A program made the position numbers and the translations under genes. The notes beneath the pieces are model-generated. The model was not told the origin of the DNA and ran no database searches. It saw only the letters and a program-made list of their open reading frames with translations. A stretch of DNA of 7,708 nt from Oscillospiraceae bacterium UBA1230 (GTDB taxonomy: Bacteria > Bacillota > Clostridia > Oscillospirales > Oscillospiraceae), in assembly GCA_002309395.1 (NCBI GenBank), contig DBWU01000084.1, positions 1 to 7,708 on the forward strand, read 5' to 3'. Below are positions 1-6,148 of this stretch, piece by piece; position 1 is the first letter of the stretch, and each line of letters begins with the position of its first letter.

Positions 1-294
1 GAGATGCACTCCATCAAGGGCGGCATGGTGAACTGCCAGAAGGAAATGAAGAAAGCGGTGGATTGCGGTTACTGGAATCTGTTCCGCTACAATCCCGCCG
101 CGGAGAAGAAGTTCACGCTGGATTCCAAGGCGCCTGCCGGCGGCTATCAGGAATTCCTGATGAACGAGGCGCGTTACTCCCGCCTGACCCGCGAGTTCCC
201 CGATCGCGCCGGCGAGCTGTTCGAGCGCAACGAGGCGGAGGCGAAGGCGCGGTACGAACACCTGCTGAAGCTGGTCAGTATGTACAACGAGTAA
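1..294 (+). CDS. nifJ: Pyruvate:ferredoxin (flavodoxin) oxidoreductase, C-terminal end (5' truncated by window edge)
   Basis: Only the last 97 codons are present; the reading frame is open from base 1, so the gene starts outside the window. The enzyme oxidises pyruvate with CoA to acetyl-CoA and CO2, passing electrons to ferredoxin or flavodoxin in the cytoplasm; it is a central fermentation enzyme of anaerobes. Recognition rests on the typical C-terminal sequence: HSIKGGM, close to the end of the thiamine-diphosphate-binding domain, then a KAVDCGYWNLFRYNP stretch, a TLDSKAP segment, QEFLMNEARYSRL, and a charged helix ending RYEHLLKLV before the TAA at 292-294. A 2-oxoacid oxidoreductase for another substrate is possible, because the N-terminal domains cannot be seen. 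The gene is convergent with the minus-strand genes, and a strong hairpin follows its stop codon. Confidence 0.9.
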   Translation, partial: EMHSIKGGMVNCQKEMKKAVDCGYWNLFRYNPAAEKKFTLDSKAPAGGYQEFLMNEARYSRLTREFPDRAGELFERNEAEAKARYEHLLKLVSMYNE

Positions 295-307
295 GCGGCA
301 AGAAAAC

Positions 308-349
308 GAAAAAAGAAACGCTGTCCCACGGGACAGCGTTTCTTTTTTC
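308..349. terminator. Bidirectional intrinsic terminator between convergent genes
   Basis: A perfect inverted repeat pairs 308-327 with 330-349 (20 bp). The GC-rich core is AACGCTGTCCC with its complement, and the loop is very short. The outer part of the stem is an A-run on the left (309-314) and a T-run on the right (343-348), so either strand yields a GC stem followed by a U-rich tail. It lies 13 bases after the nifJ stop and 11 bases after the stop of the minus-strand ATP-grasp gene, so one element probably ends both transcripts. Confidence 0.92.
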
Positions 350-360
350 TGCGTAAGGGA

Positions 361-1374
361 TCATTTCTTCAACCCCAAAATTTTCTTGTAGTACGGCCAA
401 AGACCCGTCTTGTCAGGGCAGAAAGGCACCAGCTGGCACAGATCGGTGCCGGGGAAATCGTTGCCCTCGATGAGAGCCGGTCCTTCCGGCGTGATGGCGA
501 CGTCCCAGCCGACGTGGCGCACCGAGGGGACCACCAGCGCCGCCTCTTTCACCATGGCGATCGCCTCGGGCACCATGGGGAGCTGATAACCCTTGAACAC
601 GATGCCCGTGTCGGGATGGCGGTCGTAAACGTTGAAGTAATCGTCGCTGGCGTCGGAGACGATCCTGCCGCTGTCGGGATCCACGCGGCACAAAACGCCG
701 CCCTGCCCGGAGTTGTCGCACACGCCCTCACCGCGCCCCATCTTGACGGAGATGTAGGCGATATGCACCTGATCGTCCACCCGGTCGGTGACGATACGCA
801 TGCAGTTGACGGACTGGGGGTGGAGCCGCGCCATATCCTCATGCTGGGGCAGTACGTGTTCCAGCACCACCAGATCATGGGCCTTTATGTAATCGTACAT
901 GGCGTCCGCGCCGGCAAAATCCTTCCGGCACAGCTTTTCCACGCCGCGTCCGCAGTCGCCGTGGTTGATCTTGGCGAAAATAGCGTCCTGCCCGTCCAAA
1001 AAGGCGGCAAACTCCTCCCGGGTGGCGGTGGAGCCGTCCAGCGTCCGGCGGCGGAGGTAGGAGGCGAACAAGCGGTTGAACACCAGCTTGTCGTCAAATT
1101 CATCGGTGGCGTCGGGCGGATTCATCAGATCCTGCACCTTTTTGTTACGCATACGGGTCAGATACGTGTCCCGCTGTTTGCCGTTCATCTGATAGAATCC
1201 GAACATCACGTAGTCGTAATACCCGGCGCCGTAGCGCAGGGCGCACCAGCCCATGTCGAAAAACGTGCGCGCTTTGCCGTGACCGCTTTTCTGGCGGACG
1301 GTCTCCAGCACACGGGACATTTTGCCCCAGCGGACGCCGGAGAGCACACGGGCAACGTATTTGATAGAAGGCAT
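361..1374 (-). CDS. ATP-grasp ligase, sugar-transfer-associated type (ATPgrasp_ST-like)
   Basis: This is a 337-residue protein starting MPSIKYVARVLSG. The frame stays open upstream to 1506, but ATG at 1374 is chosen because AAGGAG lies 10 bases before it and the upstream codons overlap the preceding gene. The ATP-grasp pattern is visible: a glycine-rich loop AKINHGDCGRGVE (134-146, with Lys135 a likely ATP contact), the hinge VVLEHVLPQH (169-178), SVNCMRIVT (188-196), and the metal-binding end GWDVAITPEGPALIEGND (289-306, with Asp291, Glu303 and Asn305). These match the family often found in polysaccharide and envelope gene clusters, whose substrates are mostly unknown. Such enzymes join a carboxylate to an amine or thiol through an acyl phosphate. 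No signal peptide or membrane segment is seen, so it should be cytoplasmic. It is the last gene of the operon, 37 bases after the gatD-like gene. The fold is confident; the substrate is unknown. Confidence 0.85.
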   Translation of the reverse strand: MPSIKYVARVLSGVRWGKMSRVLETVRQKSGHGKARTFFDMGWCALRYGAGYYDYVMFGFYQMNGKQRDTYLTRMRNKKVQDLMNPPDATDEFDDKLVFNRLFASYLRRRTLDGSTATREEFAAFLDGQDAIFAKINHGDCGRGVEKLCRKDFAGADAMYDYIKAHDLVVLEHVLPQHEDMARLHPQSVNCMRIVTDRVDDQVHIAYISVKMGRGEGVCDNSGQGGVLCRVDPDSGRIVSDASDDYFNVYDRHPDTGIVFKGYQLPMVPEAIAMVKEAALVVPSVRHVGWDVAITPEGPALIEGNDFPGTDLCQLVPFCPDKTGLWPYYKKILGLKK

Positions 1375-1384
1375 ACCGATCAAA

Positions 1385-1390
1385 CTCCTT
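1385..1390 (-). promoter_or_regulatory. Ribosome binding site of the ATP-grasp gene
   Basis: On the minus strand this reads AAGGAG, 10 bases before the ATG at 1374. It decides the start: no comparable site precedes the upstream in-frame start at 1506, which lies inside the preceding gene. Confidence 0.75.
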
Positions 1391-1411
1391 TCGGAAGATA
1401 GAATACGAAAC

Positions 1412-2134
1412 TCAATAGAGAGGATCCCGGTGGAGATCGTGGAACTCCTCCAGCCGGCGGCGGTAGTTCTCCATGGCGGCTTCCTCAAACGCCGGCGCGC
1501 CGTCACAGCCCAACTGACGCAAGAGCCAGCCGGTAAACGGCGGATTGAGGATCAGCAGAGGACCGGTGAGATACGTCGCCATCAGATGGTTCCGGCGAAA
1601 CCCTTCCACCCCGCAGCCGGGATAGCGGCCCACACCGCGAACCAGCGTAAACAGCGGATCTTCCTGCCCGGCGCCGTAGGTGTGACCGAACAGGCTCTTA
1701 AAGCCCACGATCTCCGTGGAGAAGTCACCGTCTTCAAAAGTGCCGAGGAAAAAGCTGTTGTGGCGGTCCATCATGTGATACTCCGCGTGGGTGGGCAGAA
1801 GTCCCAGACCGTCCAGGCGCCAACCGTCGTCACAATCCACGTATTCGCCCAGCGCGTCCAGCGCGTTGCCGGTAAGGAGCATCCACTGCCCCTCGTCGAT
1901 CCGCTGCTCGATCTCCTGCCGGTAGGGCAGTAGGGACGCCACGATCCGGCGCAGACCGTCCTCTGTGGCGGAGCCGAGGTACACCAGATCCACGCCGCCG
2001 TCCAAAAAAACCGGGCGGCTGTTGAGCGGCGTTTCGATCACCTCTACCGCCTCACAGCTTTGGCGCAGATAGCGGATATTCATACCGTCGCCGCAGAGGT
2101 GGCACACCTCCGGGAACAATACTTCACATCTCAT
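1412..2134 (-). CDS. GatD-like class I glutamine amidotransferase homologue lacking the catalytic Cys and His
   Basis: This 240-residue protein is close to the usual GatD size (about 240). Its position directly after murT, with a 4-base ATGA overlap and AGGAGG 7 bases upstream, marks it as the GatD partner. The fold is recognisable from LFPEVCHLCGDGMNIRYL (6-23), the strand DLVYLG (49-54), GQWMLLTGNALDALGEYV (82-99), LDGLGLLP (108-115), VGFKSLFGHTYG (143-154) and ATYLTGPLLILNP (186-198). In typical GatD these regions hold a GGG-x-D-x-EQ loop, a nucleophile in CGGYQ-x-LG, and His in LHGP. Here they read GSATEDG, TGNALDALG (Gly89 at the Cys position) and LTGP (Thr190 at the His position). S. 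aureus GatD uses Cys94 and His189. Glutaminase activity is therefore probably absent. The reading frame is intact, so this is divergence rather than a broken gene. It may be a structural or regulatory subunit of MurT. Confidence 0.85.
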   Translation of the reverse strand: MRCEVLFPEVCHLCGDGMNIRYLRQSCEAVEVIETPLNSRPVFLDGGVDLVYLGSATEDGLRRIVASLLPYRQEIEQRIDEGQWMLLTGNALDALGEYVDCDDGWRLDGLGLLPTHAEYHMMDRHNSFFLGTFEDGDFSTEIVGFKSLFGHTYGAGQEDPLFTLVRGVGRYPGCGVEGFRRNHLMATYLTGPLLILNPPFTGWLLRQLGCDGAPAFEEAAMENYRRRLEEFHDLHRDPLY

Positions 2135-3534
2135 GCGTTCGCCTCCTCGTCCGCCTGCGCCCGTTCCAGCGCATAGGCTTTCATCCGGTCATAGACGCGG
2201 TACGCCCGTTCCAGCGAGTCGGTGCCGTAGAGAAGATACACGTCGTCCCCCGGTGTGTACGAAAGCCGTTCGGCGGCGCGGAACTCGTCGTCCTCGCACA
2301 GGATACGGTCTTCCGGCACGCCTGCCATCAAAAGACGCAGCTTATAGTCCCGGCATCTGGCGCCGGCGCATACGATCTGCACGATGGAGGGGTCGTTCAA
2401 AAACTCAAAGTCCGCGTCAAAGATCCAGCAGGTGTTCTCCGACCAGTGGCGTGTGTCGCCCAGACAGTTCATCATCAGAAGAAGCTCTTTGCGGCCTGCC
2501 CGACCGGCGATGTAATCGAAAGCACGGGAACCTGCCAGCGCGTTTTTCTCCTTGGACATCTGGCGGATCAGGCGAACCTTCCCCACCGTTTCCTCGCTGT
2601 GCCGCGAGGAGGATACGGTGATGTTTTCCAGCACGGGCACGATCTTTTCGTGTTCGTACCCCAACTGGCGCAGCGCGGCGACCACCGAAAGCGTGTTATA
2701 CGCGTTGAAAATACTGTCGGAGGACAGGCGGTAGGCGAACGACGACTCGCCCTCCTGAACGGTCATGGTGCGGCCGGACAGATCTACCTGCCGGGCGAGA
2801 TAATCGCTTTCCGGGGAGGCAAAGCCGCAGGCATCGCACCGCGCCTTTCCGATATGGTGATAGCGGCGGTAGGCGTAGGTCAGCTTGCCGCCGCAGCAGG
2901 GGCAGATCCGCACGTCGTCGATCAGGTTGACGCAATCCGTCACGTCGCTTTCCATGCGCCCGACACCGAAATAGGCGCGCGCATTATCCGGGCAGACGGA
3001 GCAGGAGATCAGATCGTCCGCGTTGAGGATCAGCTTCGCCCCGGCGGGGATCGACCGGGTGAGGATATCGGCGATATAGTACGGATGGGCGTTACGCATA
3101 ATGGAGTCCCGGAACAGGTTGGTCAGCACCACCAGATCCGGCTTCACGTGGGGATAGATCCGGGGCGAGGAACGCTCGTCCACCTCCAGCACGGCGATAT
3201 CGCACCGCCTGACGCGCCCCAGCAGATCGCAGTTTCGCACAAAGGCAGTGGAAATGCCGGAGATGATATTACTGCCGGCGCGGTTGGTCAGCACCCGGTG
3301 TCCCAGCGCCTCCAGCGCGTCGGAGAGCATATTGCTGACGGTGGTCTTGCCGTTGGTGCCGGTGACCGCCACCACGGTATCGGGTTTGCCCGCGTAACGC
3401 AGGAAATCGGGGCACAGCTTCAGTGCCAGAAAACCGGGGAAATCCGTCCCGTTATGCCGGGTGATCTTCAGCGCCGGAATGGACAGCTTTGCCGCCCACA
3501 GCGCCAGGAGGAATCGCAGTTTACCCATACGCAT
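2131..3534 (-). CDS. murT: MurT-type Mur ligase (lipid II isoglutaminyl synthase ligase subunit homologue)
   Basis: This is a 467-residue cytoplasmic Mur ligase. MurT activates the D-glutamate alpha-carboxyl of lipid II with ATP and amidates it, using ammonia delivered by GatD. Seen in order: an N-terminal helix, P-loop TGTNGKTT (58-65), a VDE motif (118-120), LTNLFRD (137-143), LNADD (170-174), a MurT-specific Cys4 zinc ribbon CPCC-(18)-CDAC (Cys211, Cys214, Cys233, Cys236), FNAYNTLSVVAAL (276-288), and a C-terminal DUF1727-like domain from about 325 with CWIFDADFE (369-377). The start at 3534 has GGGAG 6 bases upstream, inside the end of mnmG, and lies 1 base after the mnmG stop; a second ATG two codons in is less well placed. 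Oddities: the usual KNP-x-G reads KNALAG (330-335), and the usual D-x-SW before the WIWD motif appears as NTCW (367-370). Family assignment is firm; whether it still performs lipid II amidation is uncertain given its altered partner. Confidence 0.9.
   Translation of the reverse strand: MRMGKLRFLLALWAAKLSIPALKITRHNGTDFPGFLALKLCPDFLRYAGKPDTVVAVTGTNGKTTVSNMLSDALEALGHRVLTNRAGSNIISGISTAFVRNCDLLGRVRRCDIAVLEVDERSSPRIYPHVKPDLVVLTNLFRDSIMRNAHPYYIADILTRSIPAGAKLILNADDLISCSVCPDNARAYFGVGRMESDVTDCVNLIDDVRICPCCGGKLTYAYRRYHHIGKARCDACGFASPESDYLARQVDLSGRTMTVQEGESSFAYRLSSDSIFNAYNTLSVVAALRQLGYEHEKIVPVLENITVSSSRHSEETVGKVRLIRQMSKEKNALAGSRAFDYIAGRAGRKELLLMMNCLGDTRHWSENTCWIFDADFEFLNDPSIVQIVCAGARCRDYKLRLLMAGVPEDRILCEDDEFRAAERLSYTPGDDVYLLYGTDSLERAYRVYDRMKAYALERAQADEEANA
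2142..2147 (-). promoter_or_regulatory. Ribosome binding site of the gatD-like gene
   Basis: A perfect AGGAGG on the minus strand lies inside the end of murT, 7 bases before the overlapping ATGA. This suggests translational coupling and well-matched amounts of the two subunits. Confidence 0.8.
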
Positions 3535-3535
3535 A

Positions 3536-5407
3536 TCACACTCCCTTCTCCAAATGGATCATCAATGCGGCGATATCCGCCGGGGATACGCCGGAAATAC
3601 GGCTTGCCTGCCCCAGATCCGCCGGACGCACCAGCGACAGTTTCTCCCGTGCCTCCAGGCGCAGACCCTGCAGGGCGTGATAGTCAAGATCCGGCGGCAA
3701 GCGGTGGTGCGCCAGCCGCTCCAGCTCCGATACCTGGCGGCTCTGGCGGTGGATGTACCCTTCGTATTTCACCCGGATCTCCACCTGTTCCGCCTCCGCC
3801 GGGGTCAGTGCCGGGCGATGGGGATCGAACGGTGAGAGATCCTCGTAGCCGATCTGAGGTCGGCGCAGAAGATCCGCCAAACGGCATCCGTCGTTCACCG
3901 GCGCCGTGCCGCGGGCGGTGAGCAAAGCGTTGAGCGCGTCGCTGCCGGGGACGCCGGTATGGTTGAGCCGCTCGATCTCCCGCGCTACACGGCGGTATTT
4001 CTCCTCCACCTCCGCCACACGCGCCGCGCTGACGAGTCCGATGCGGTGTCCTACGGCGGTGAGCCGCTCGTCTGCGTTATCCTGCCGCAGTATCAGACGG
4101 TATTCCGAGCGGCTGGTCATGATCCGGTACGGCTCCTCCGTTCCCTTGGTGACCAGATCGTCGATCAGCGTGCCGATATAGCTTTCGCTCCGCTTGAGAA
4201 CCAGAGGCGCTTCGCCCTTGAGGGACAGCGCCGCGTTAACACCGGCGACAAATCCCTGCGCCGCCGCCTCCTCGTAGCCGGAGGAGCCGTTGAACTGCCC
4301 GGCGCCGTAGAGACCGCGGATCGTCTTCGTTTCCAGCGTGGGATACAGCGCCAGCGGATCGATGCAATCGTATTCGATGGCGTATGCCGGGCGCATGATC
4401 TGCGCGTGTTCCAGACCGGGGACGGTGTGGAGCATCTCGATCTGCACGTCCTCCGGCATGGAGGAGGAGAAACCCTGTACGTACAGCTCCTCCGTATCCA
4501 GCCCCATGGGCTCGATAAAAAGCTGATGGCGCGGCTTGTCCGCAAAACGCACCACCTTCGTTTCAATGGAGGGGCAGTAGCGCGGTCCCACGCCTTCGAT
4601 GACGCCGGAGTAGATGGGACTGCGTGAGAGGTTTTCCCGGATGATACGGTGGGTTTCCTCGTTGGTATAGGTGAGATAGCAGACGGCGCGGTTTTCCGGT
4701 ACGCGACGGGTGGAAAAACTGAAGGGGATAGGCTGCTCGTCGCCGTCCTGCCGCTCCATTTTGTCAAAATCCACCGTCCGGGCGTTGACCCGTGGCGGTG
4801 TGCCGGTCTTAAAGCGGCGCAGAGGCAGTCCCAGTGCCAGAAGCCGCTCCGTCAGCGCGTTGGCGCCGTGCATCCCGTCGGGGCCGGAGGGTTCTACACA
4901 TTCGCCCACGATGGTGCGTCCGCTCAAATACGTGCCGGTGGCGATCACCGCCGCCTTCACGTCAAACACGGCGCCGGTGGAAAGCACCACCTGCCGGACG
5001 CATCCGTCCGATACGCGCAGATCTACCACCTCGCCCTGCCGGAGTGTCAGGTGCGGCTGCTGTTCCAGCGTGTGCTTCATGATCTTCTGGTATTCCCGGC
5101 GATCCGCCTGTGCACGCAGAGAGTGTACCGCAGGACCCTTGCCCCGGTTGAGCATACGGTACTGGATGCAGGCACGGTCGGCGGCGCGTGCCATCTCGCC
5201 GCCCAGCGCGTCCAGCTCCCGTACCAGATGCCCCTTGCCGGTGCCGCCGATGGCGGGATTGCAGGGCATATTGCCCACCGCGTCCAGATGGAGCGTGAAA
5301 CACACCGTTTCCAGCCCCAGCCGCGCCGCCGCCAGCGCCGCCTCGATCCCGGCGTGACCGGCGCCGATCACCGCAATATCAAATTGTCCGGCGGAAAATT
5401 CGTGCAT
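3536..5407 (-). CDS. mnmG: tRNA uridine-5-carboxymethylaminomethyl(34) synthesis enzyme MnmG (GidA)
   Basis: At 623 residues this is full length for the bacterial long-form family. MnmG is an FAD enzyme that, with the GTPase MnmE, installs the carboxymethylaminomethyl or aminomethyl group on wobble U34 of certain tRNAs. Motifs: the FAD-binding GAGHAG (15-20), NMPCNPAIGGTGKGHLVRE (46-64), FKTGTPPR (199-206), GVGPRYCPSIETKV (272-285, with Cys278 matching the catalytic Cys of the family), GAGQFNGSSGYEEAAAQG (368-385, usually QINGT/SGYEEAAAQG), VKYEGYI (546-552) and the C-terminal SRISGVSPADIAALM (602-616) involved in MnmE and tRNA contact. The ATG at 5407 has GAGG 7 bases upstream. It lies 29 bases after glpP and is followed after 1 base by murT. 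mnmE, a frequent neighbour, is not in this window. No sign of damage or transfer. Confidence 0.97.
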   Translation of the reverse strand: MHEFSAGQFDIAVIGAGHAGIEAALAAARLGLETVCFTLHLDAVGNMPCNPAIGGTGKGHLVRELDALGGEMARAADRACIQYRMLNRGKGPAVHSLRAQADRREYQKIMKHTLEQQPHLTLRQGEVVDLRVSDGCVRQVVLSTGAVFDVKAAVIATGTYLSGRTIVGECVEPSGPDGMHGANALTERLLALGLPLRRFKTGTPPRVNARTVDFDKMERQDGDEQPIPFSFSTRRVPENRAVCYLTYTNEETHRIIRENLSRSPIYSGVIEGVGPRYCPSIETKVVRFADKPRHQLFIEPMGLDTEELYVQGFSSSMPEDVQIEMLHTVPGLEHAQIMRPAYAIEYDCIDPLALYPTLETKTIRGLYGAGQFNGSSGYEEAAAQGFVAGVNAALSLKGEAPLVLKRSESYIGTLIDDLVTKGTEEPYRIMTSRSEYRLILRQDNADERLTAVGHRIGLVSAARVAEVEEKYRRVAREIERLNHTGVPGSDALNALLTARGTAPVNDGCRLADLLRRPQIGYEDLSPFDPHRPALTPAEAEQVEIRVKYEGYIHRQSRQVSELERLAHHRLPPDLDYHALQGLRLEAREKLSLVRPADLGQASRISGVSPADIAALMIHLEKGV

Positions 5408-5436
5408 GAGAAAACCTCGCTATTTACTTCGGGGCG

Positions 5437-5994
5437 TTACAGCACCCAGAGTTTTTCATCGCTGGCGGATACGCAGATAGCGCCTGCGCCCAGCGCGGCG
5501 GTGATATCCGCCTTGTCCGAGAGCAGACCGCCGGCGATCAGCGGCATTTCCAGCTCCCTGGTCAGCGATTCGATCACACGGGGGATCACCGCCGGAAGCA
5601 CCTCTACCGCGTCCGGCGTCACCAGGGACGATTCCCGCGCCAGTGAGCGAACGGCCTTCGAGTCGATGGCAAATACCCGCAGGACCGTCAGCATCCCCAG
5701 CTCTCTGCCCCGGCGGATCAGCGCCGGGCGGGTGGAGATCACGCCGTCGGCGCCGCAGCGCAACAGAAAATCCACGGCGATCTCCTTGGGGGCAAGGCCG
5801 GCGATCAGATCGGCGTGTACCACTGCGTGTTTTCCGGCACGGTGGATCCGTTCGATCAGCCGGTCCACGTTGCAGATATCGCCGCACAGCAGGAATACGA
5901 TCTGCGCTTCCGGCAGAGCGGACAACTGCCGCTCGTCCTTCAGGGCGGGGATCACAACGTCGCGCTCCAACAGCGCCAGAAGAGGATGGGACAC
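5437..5994 (-). CDS. glpP: Glycerol-3-phosphate-responsive antiterminator (GlpP family)
   Basis: This 185-residue protein covers the whole GlpP family. In Bacillus, GlpP bound to glycerol-3-phosphate binds the leader mRNA of glycerol genes and prevents early termination. The signature blocks are present: VIPALKDERQL (14-24), VFLLCGDICNVDRLI (33-47), KHAVVHADLIAGL (55-67), CGADGVIST (80-88), RVFAIDS (106-112), PDAVEVLPAVIP (127-138), PLIAGGLL (151-158) and ALGAGAICVSAS (167-178), forming a TIM-barrel-like phosphate-binding fold. The start is GTG at 5994, supported by AGGCGG 7 bases upstream; no ATG is well placed. It is the first gene of the minus-strand operon and lies just after a promoter. 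No glycerol kinase, dehydrogenase or facilitator gene is in the window, so its targets are elsewhere or different. Some clostridial homologues could bind other small ligands. Confidence 0.92.
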   Translation of the reverse strand: MSHPLLALLERDVVIPALKDERQLSALPEAQIVFLLCGDICNVDRLIERIHRAGKHAVVHADLIAGLAPKEIAVDFLLRCGADGVISTRPALIRRGRELGMLTVLRVFAIDSKAVRSLARESSLVTPDAVEVLPAVIPRVIESLTRELEMPLIAGGLLSDKADITAALGAGAICVSASDEKLWVL

Positions 5995-6001
5995 GGTATC
6001 G

Positions 6002-6007
6002 CCGCCT
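6002..6007 (-). promoter_or_regulatory. Ribosome binding site supporting the GTG start of glpP
   Basis: On the minus strand AGGCGG lies 7 bases before the GTG at 5994. Because the start codon is not ATG, this site is the main support for the chosen start. Confidence 0.6.
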
Positions 6008-6027
6008 TTCCAATATCATTTCATTTT

Positions 6028-6057
6028 ATCTTACCACAAACGGCCGCCGCTTTTCAA
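6028..6057 (-). promoter_or_regulatory. Putative sigma-A promoter of the glpP-mnmG-murT-gatD-like-ATP-grasp operon
   Basis: On the minus strand the -35 box TTGAAA (6052-6057, 5 of 6 matches to consensus) and the -10 box TAAGAT (6028-6033, 4 of 6) are 18 bases apart. This predicts a transcript start near 6020 and a leader of only about 25 bases, too short to hold its own terminator or antiterminator. The site lies between the atoE terminator and the first gene of the operon, where a promoter is expected. Confidence 0.55.
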
Positions 6058-6092
6058 TATCGGCGTGCGCCGGGAGGCGCTTTTTTTCGCGC

Positions 6093-6128
6093 AAAAAAAC
6101 GGCGCGTTCCGGAAAGGAACGCGCCGTT
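6093..6128 (-). terminator. Intrinsic terminator of the atoE-like gene
   Basis: A perfect 13-bp stem (6098-6110 with 6116-6128, core AACGGCGCGTTCC) closes a 5-base loop. On the minus strand it is followed by a run of seven T (6093-6099, the first two paired in the stem). It starts 20 bases after the stop codon at 6149. It should insulate the fatty acid transporter from the downstream glpP operon. Confidence 0.92.
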
Positions 6129-6148
6129 GGAAAGATGCGATCGCGAAA

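Noticed and set aside
514..1401. Plus-strand open frame of about 295 codons
   Set aside because: It is a mirror of the ATP-grasp gene, rich in His, Val and Gly, with no ribosome binding site or family features.
1375..1506. Upstream extension of the ATP-grasp gene to 1506
   Set aside because: The extra 44 codons overlap the gatD-like gene, are Arg-rich and lack homology; the ATG at 1374 has a good ribosome binding site.
1565..1981. Possibility that the loss of catalytic residues in the gatD-like gene is due to a frameshift or sequencing error
   Set aside because: Conserved family segments flank each changed site in the same frame, and the Gly89 (GGC) and Thr190 (ACC) codons were checked in the sequence; a single error could not explain three separate sites.
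2446..3921. Long plus-strand open frame of about 490 codons
   Set aside because: It is antisense to murT and mnmG, both clearly recognised by motifs, and its product is a low-complexity His/Gly/Pro-rich sequence with no recognisable domain.
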